DNA of 12,431 nt from Cyclostephanos tholiformis (lineage: Eukaryota > Bacillariophyta > Thalassiosirophyceae > Thalassiosirales > Thalassiosiraceae). Position numbers and translations under genes: made by a program. Numbering within the stretch: position 1 is the first letter of the stretch; every line of letters begins with the position of its first letter. Of this stretch, positions 9,008-12,431 are shown one piece after another. The stretch is taken from positions 1 to 12,431 of the forward strand of contig JALLPB010000861.1 of the NCBI GenBank assembly GCA_036939975.1, given 5' to 3'. Below the pieces are notes generated by a model. The model made no database searches. It saw nothing but the letters and a program-made list of their open reading frames with translations, and was not told where the DNA came from.

Positions 9008-9070
9008 TGATGACCATGCATTCATAAGGATTAATTCTCTTCAGACATAAATCACTTCCTCATTTATTTA
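9008..9070. other. Very short convergent 3' spacer
   Basis: Only 63 bp separate TAA 9005-9007 of the plus gene from the minus-strand stop of the protease (9073-9071). On the minus strand two overlapping AATAAA hexamers (9072-9067 and 9068-9063) fall at and just after the protease stop and could serve as its poly(A) signal. The 3' UTRs of the two genes probably overlap. Confidence 0.6.
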
Positions 9071-11299
9071 TTATGAGATTTCACGCATGCGAGGTTCATC
9101 GGCGTACCCCCCCTCGTCGTCGCTGTCAGAATCCAACGCCAGATCCGAAATTTCCAGCTCCGCCTCCTGATACTGCCGAACGACCCTCCTCCTGGCTATG
9201 GTCCTACGAATGCCCGCAATCACAATGGCCACGGCGCCGAGGATGAAGAGGGCCGCGATCCCCCTGCATCCCGCAGAGCTGCATTCGTGCTTCATGTCCT
9301 CAAAGATTTCAGAGGCGAAGCTGGTGGACACGCTTCCTTCTTCCTGGTCTGGTTTGTCGTTACCGAAAACTTGATAAGGATTGTTATTGTTCTTCTCGGA
9401 TGGTTTATCGGGAATGTATCCTTCCGTGGCTTCTTCCATTGCAAACTCGTCATCAGTCACAACACCGTCGTCGATTCCCTCGCCCTCTTGATAGTCGTCA
9501 TTCTGGATCCCAGTTTCTTCCTCCTCCTCCTCGGACGTGGGTCCTTCGTCGACGGGGACAGCGGCCTTATTACTTTCCGCGTTCGCGACGGGGGCCACAC
9601 TGATGCTCCCCTCCTCGTTCATCAACAGCGACATGTAATCGCAATCGCTCTCGGCGAAGCCGATGCGACCCCTACCGTTGTCAAAGAAGACATCGTGTCC
9701 CATCATGGCGTTCGCGCCAATAACGCTACCGCTTCCCTCGTCCGTGTAAAATCGAGGAACGTACTTTCCAATGTCCGGGTCGTACTCGAGGTAGTGCGAC
9801 GCCGGTATGGCGAGGACGACGTCCCGGGGATTGGACGACAGGTCGGTGATCCCCGCGTACCCTGCGACGTCGTCGGGGTCGTCAGTCGGCTCGTCCCCCA
9901 CAGCGTCGCCGTCATACCCCGACATGACCATGAGGATGGTGGGCAGGGCCGCGATCTCCTCGGGTGAGATCGATATCGGATTGTGGTTGTAATCTTCACC
10001 CGTGAGCTTCTTCCATATTTGCTTAAACGGTCCGTCGAGGGCCCTGCTGAAGTACGTGTCGGTCGTGCCGGAGTCGACGATGACGTTGCCATTATTCAAC
10101 ACGTCCTCACTCAGCGGGAGCTTGTGAAGCCGGTCCGCGTCGGCCTGCGTCGTCTGGGCGGACGTCCCCCCCCCGGCGCGCAGGAACACGGCCTTCAGGT
10201 GCACAGAATAAAATCCGGATACCTGTGTGTTCTTCGCGAATACCATGGGAGATTGGTGGAGGCGGGTATCAACTCCCCCGAGGGTGATGGCCCCGGCACT
10301 TGTCCCCTCCGACTCGGCGTAGTCACTCCTGCTGAAACAGAGGCTGAACTCCGGACGGGGTATGGCGCCCCTGGAATGCATCTGCTTCCAGAAGGACGTG
10401 CCCTCGTTTTCCATGCCCATGATCCCGTCCGCGAGCTGGGTGATGAAGAGTCCGGTGATGGAGACCTGACAACCGAAGTTAAGCTCGAACGCGAACTGCG
10501 ACGCGTCGTCGGGATAGACGTGGTCTACCGTGGAATCCCCCTGGTTCGTCATGGGCCCGTTCACGGCGAGGGCGTCGTGGTGCGGCCCCCCGGCGTAACA
10601 CAGATCTACTGCCTCGTAGGCGGTCCAGCTGCTACCCTCAGCGTAGCTCATGGATATCCGACACTTCTGGGAGTCGGCGACGGAGGCGCAGTACCCTCGG
10701 GTGCACTCGTTGCACCTTACGGGCCGGAAGGTCAACGACTCGGAGTGACGGTAGTAGTTGTCGGTGTGGTAGTCGTCGCCGCACCCATCGCACTCCTCGC
10801 AGGGGAAGGCCGTCACTCCCGATCCGGTGTCGACGATGACCGTCTGCCTCTGGGGGGTCGGGGAGCCGACCCATAGGTCGACGTAGTGGGTACCGTAGCC
10901 CTGGTAGAGCGCACCCATCTGCTGCTGCAGGGCGCGCGGCGTCCCCCCCGCGCCCCGTATCAGGCCACCGTGAGACGACGTCGACGCGATCAACGACTCC
11001 AGGTCCTTGGGAGTCAGGGAGTGACGGGAGACGCCCGGACGGGGCGGCGACCTATGCAAAAGCTCCCCGACGTCGAATTCGGCGCCGTGTTTTTCGCGGA
11101 GCTCGCGACGACGGCGGTCGAGGTGAATCCTATGAGGGATGAGGGGATGAATGATGGTCCCCGCCTCGGCATTGGTCAGGATGCGGTATTGATATTGCGA
11201 CGTCGTCGACGATGACGAAGATGACGACGCAGCGGCAAGTGGCGTGGCGTCGGCGGCGGTGGCGGCGGCGGCGAGGACAACAATGACGATGGCGATCAT
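9071..11299 (-). CDS. Membrane-anchored A1 aspartic protease, plasmepsin V/nepenthesin-like
   Basis: Intronless, 742 residues. ATG 11299 is chosen because it opens a clear signal peptide (MIAIVIVVLAAAATAADA); the frame further upstream has only TTG. Order of features: signal peptide (about 1-20), a basic pro-like region, mature-type start GYGTHYVDLWVGSP, first catalytic DTGSG (D157), a cysteine-rich insert with C-x2-C-x2-CG (C167, C170, C173, then C196, C199, C204, C213), a flap-like YAEGS (Y219), second catalytic DSGTT (D409), C-terminal fold motif IGFAESDC, an acidic linker, one transmembrane helix (about 680-697), then basic RRTIARRR and an acidic cytosolic tail. Both catalytic aspartates are present, so activity is likely. 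The Cys-rich insert and C-terminal anchor match plasmepsin V and Toxoplasma ASP5, which process exported proteins in the ER or Golgi. The role here is inference: an ER/Golgi/endosomal processing protease. Nepenthesin-like or BACE-like relatives are alternatives. GC is visibly higher than in flanking genes. Confidence 0.93.
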   Translation of the reverse strand: MIAIVIVVLAAAATAADATPLAAASSSSSSSTTSQYQYRILTNAEAGTIIHPLIPHRIHLDRRRRELREKHGAEFDVGELLHRSPPRPGVSRHSLTPKDLESLIASTSSHGGLIRGAGGTPRALQQQMGALYQGYGTHYVDLWVGSPTPQRQTVIVDTGSGVTAFPCEECDGCGDDYHTDNYYRHSESLTFRPVRCNECTRGYCASVADSQKCRISMSYAEGSSWTAYEAVDLCYAGGPHHDALAVNGPMTNQGDSTVDHVYPDDASQFAFELNFGCQVSITGLFITQLADGIMGMENEGTSFWKQMHSRGAIPRPEFSLCFSRSDYAESEGTSAGAITLGGVDTRLHQSPMVFAKNTQVSGFYSVHLKAVFLRAGGGTSAQTTQADADRLHKLPLSEDVLNNGNVIVDSGTTDTYFSRALDGPFKQIWKKLTGEDYNHNPISISPEEIAALPTILMVMSGYDGDAVGDEPTDDPDDVAGYAGITDLSSNPRDVVLAIPASHYLEYDPDIGKYVPRFYTDEGSGSVIGANAMMGHDVFFDNGRGRIGFAESDCDYMSLLMNEEGSISVAPVANAESNKAAVPVDEGPTSEEEEEETGIQNDDYQEGEGIDDGVVTDDEFAMEEATEGYIPDKPSEKNNNNPYQVFGNDKPDQEEGSVSTSFASEIFEDMKHECSSAGCRGIAALFILGAVAIVIAGIRRTIARRRVVRQYQEAELEISDLALDSDSDDEGGYADEPRMREIS

Positions 11300-11690
11300 T
11301 TTTTTATACACTAAATGGTCGTTGGGTATTATTTGTGTGGAGATTTGAGGGGAACTTCCTTTTCCTTTGTCTATTGGCTGCTCGTCCGCAAACAAGGAAG
11401 GAGATGATGATTATCCCCGATTAGTCGCGATGGAAATGGCCTGTCGATGTTACCGAGGTGCTGGGCGGGAGGCGGGCCGATTCGATCGAAGGAAGAGAGT
11501 AAGGTATCGTAGTATGTGTTATCGTTGACTTACCATGCATATTATGGTATGGTACAACCGCCCGGCCTGGCCAACGGAGTTGTTAATTACTATTATCTTC
11601 TTGGTATGGCACAAATTAGGGAGTACACCTACCTAGGTACTACTACCAACATTCCACTGTAAATTACTCTCAGCTAACAAGATGTATGAT
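11300..11690. promoter_or_regulatory. 5' flank of the aspartic protease gene
   Basis: This is spacer upstream of ATG 11299 (minus strand). It contains a short palindrome TACCAT/ATGGTA (11531-11549), a TACCTAGGTAC palindrome-like motif near 11630 resembling the one in the divergent promoter, and no obvious TATA box. No gene is supported here. Confidence 0.45.
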
Positions 11691-11825
11691 ACCCCCCCCC
11701 ATCCCACCCACACTAGAATAGCACAGCCAATAGTGGACAGCGATTCAATAATCGATGTATGGAGAGGAGTCAAATGTGATGAATCAAACATAGTGCATTT
11801 AACCTTAATTGGCAATCCAAATTTT

Positions 11826-11866
11826 GGGATTGGGGTTGGGGTTGGGGTTGGGGTTGGGGTAGGGGG
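11826..11866 (+). repeat. (GGGGTT)5 G-quadruplex-prone array
   Basis: GGG is followed by five GGGG runs spaced by TT, then TA and GGGGG, all within 41 bases. This exceeds the four-run requirement for an intramolecular G-quadruplex. The hexamer equals the Tetrahymena-type telomere unit rather than the TTAGGG expected for stramenopile telomeres, so it is read as an interstitial minisatellite. Small open frames over it (Pro-Thr and Gly-Val repeats) are artefacts. Confidence 0.9.
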
Positions 11867-12431
11867 CAATATCCTCATGCAAAAAGGGTGAATGTCTTTA
11901 CTTGTTGCTCCCTGTGCATCAGTTCATTGTGCCCATCACCGGGAGATGCCACTCTTCAACCTATCATTAACCCCCGACCCCACCAACAGTCTGCCCCAAT
12001 AGCGATGCTCCCCGCTGATATTAATTGATGGTCCTTCACATCGCCATTGTTGACACCCGCCATACCACTCGTGGCCACTGCAGTCAACATCGTCGATGCT
12101 GCCTCCTATCAGAAGGCCAAATATGTTTACTTAGAAACAGATTTGACCGACTATTATGTTTACAAAGCTAAGTTTATATTGGTAGCCATTTATGTCTGCA
12201 CAATCTTAACTTAGTTTACGTATTAACAAGTTCACATACTTTCACTGAGTAGGTTTAAAACCGTTTGCAGTAAACTTCATATGTAAAATTTTGAAATTTG
12301 GGTACCGATTCCTAGCTGTGCCCTTGTGGATACTGTGAGTTCCAAGTTTGCAACTTAATTGGACTTGGAGAAGTGCTCCCTCCTCTGAAGAACAAAATTT
12401 TGATCTGGCAAAATTAATTTCCATTAGAGTA
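11867..12431. other. Spacer without a supported gene
   Basis: AT-rich sequence with scattered stops in all frames. A 60-codon minus frame (12424-12242) begins at ATG but shows no motif or convincing splice site. It could be the edge of a gene lying beyond the window, but is not called. Confidence 0.55.

Noticed and set aside
9983..10876. 297-codon plus-strand frame opposite the protease gene
   Set aside because: It is an antisense shadow of the GC-rich protease, whose catalytic and structural motifs identify the real frame.
11826..11866. Chromosome-end telomere
   Set aside because: Only five GGGGTT units, followed by more than 500 bp of ordinary sequence, and the unit is not the TTAGGG type expected here.
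11633..11891. Frames on both strands with Pro-Thr or Gly-Val repeats
   Set aside because: The repeats come from the GGGGTT array and the rest shows no coding character.
12242..12424. 60-codon minus-strand frame near the window edge
   Set aside because: No recognisable domain, no clear splice site and AT-rich context; it may be chance or the edge of an unseen gene.

Overview
The window reads as nuclear DNA of a eukaryote, most likely a diatom or another photosynthetic stramenopile. The genes carry short spliceosomal introns (73-112 bp) with GT-AG boundaries and one GC-AG boundary. They encode long Q/S/N-rich low-complexity proteins and a nepenthesin/plasmepsin V-like aspartic protease. The spacers hold short tandem repeats and a recurring TACCTA motif. 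No bacterial operon, tRNA, rRNA or CRISPR signal was seen. The organism assignment is inference; the introns and reading frames are read from the sequence.

Layout: (1) Positions 1-687 hold no convincing gene, but contain a perfect 29-bp tandem duplication next to a GCC/GAC triplet tract. (2) Positions 688-877 form a nearly self-complementary foldback (MITE-like) just beyond the stop of gene 1. (3) Gene 1 (minus, 5705 to 890) is reconstructed here from separate open frames. It has six exons and five introns, every junction phase agrees, and it encodes about 1457 residues: an acidic N-terminus, an NLS-like patch, a long coiled coil and a poly-Q C-terminus containing a pure (CAG)18 run. One intron is GC-AG, and another mimics a signal peptide when translated. 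(4) Positions 5706-6123 are a divergent promoter with a CACGTG box. (5) Gene 2 (plus, 6124 to about 9007) encodes a basic, coiled-coil, Q-rich and then S-rich protein. It has an internally duplicated module and a C-terminus spliced from two small exons. (6) Gene 3 (minus, 11299 to 9071) is intronless and visibly more GC-rich. It encodes a secreted, membrane-anchored A1 aspartic protease of the plasmepsin V/ASP5/nepenthesin-like type, and it converges on gene 2 with only 63 bp between stop codons. (7) Positions 11300-12431 are spacer with a G-quadruplex-prone (GGGGTT)5 array and no supported gene.

Genes 1 and 2 are divergent neighbours with similar composition (NLS-like patches, coiled coils, poly-Q). 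They could be co-regulated nuclear proteins, but no DNA-binding or catalytic domain is recognisable in either. Gene 3 should act in the secretory pathway and has no evident functional tie to them. The most interesting items are the orphan gene 1 with its unusual splicing, the duplicated motif module of gene 2, and the plasmepsin V-like protease.
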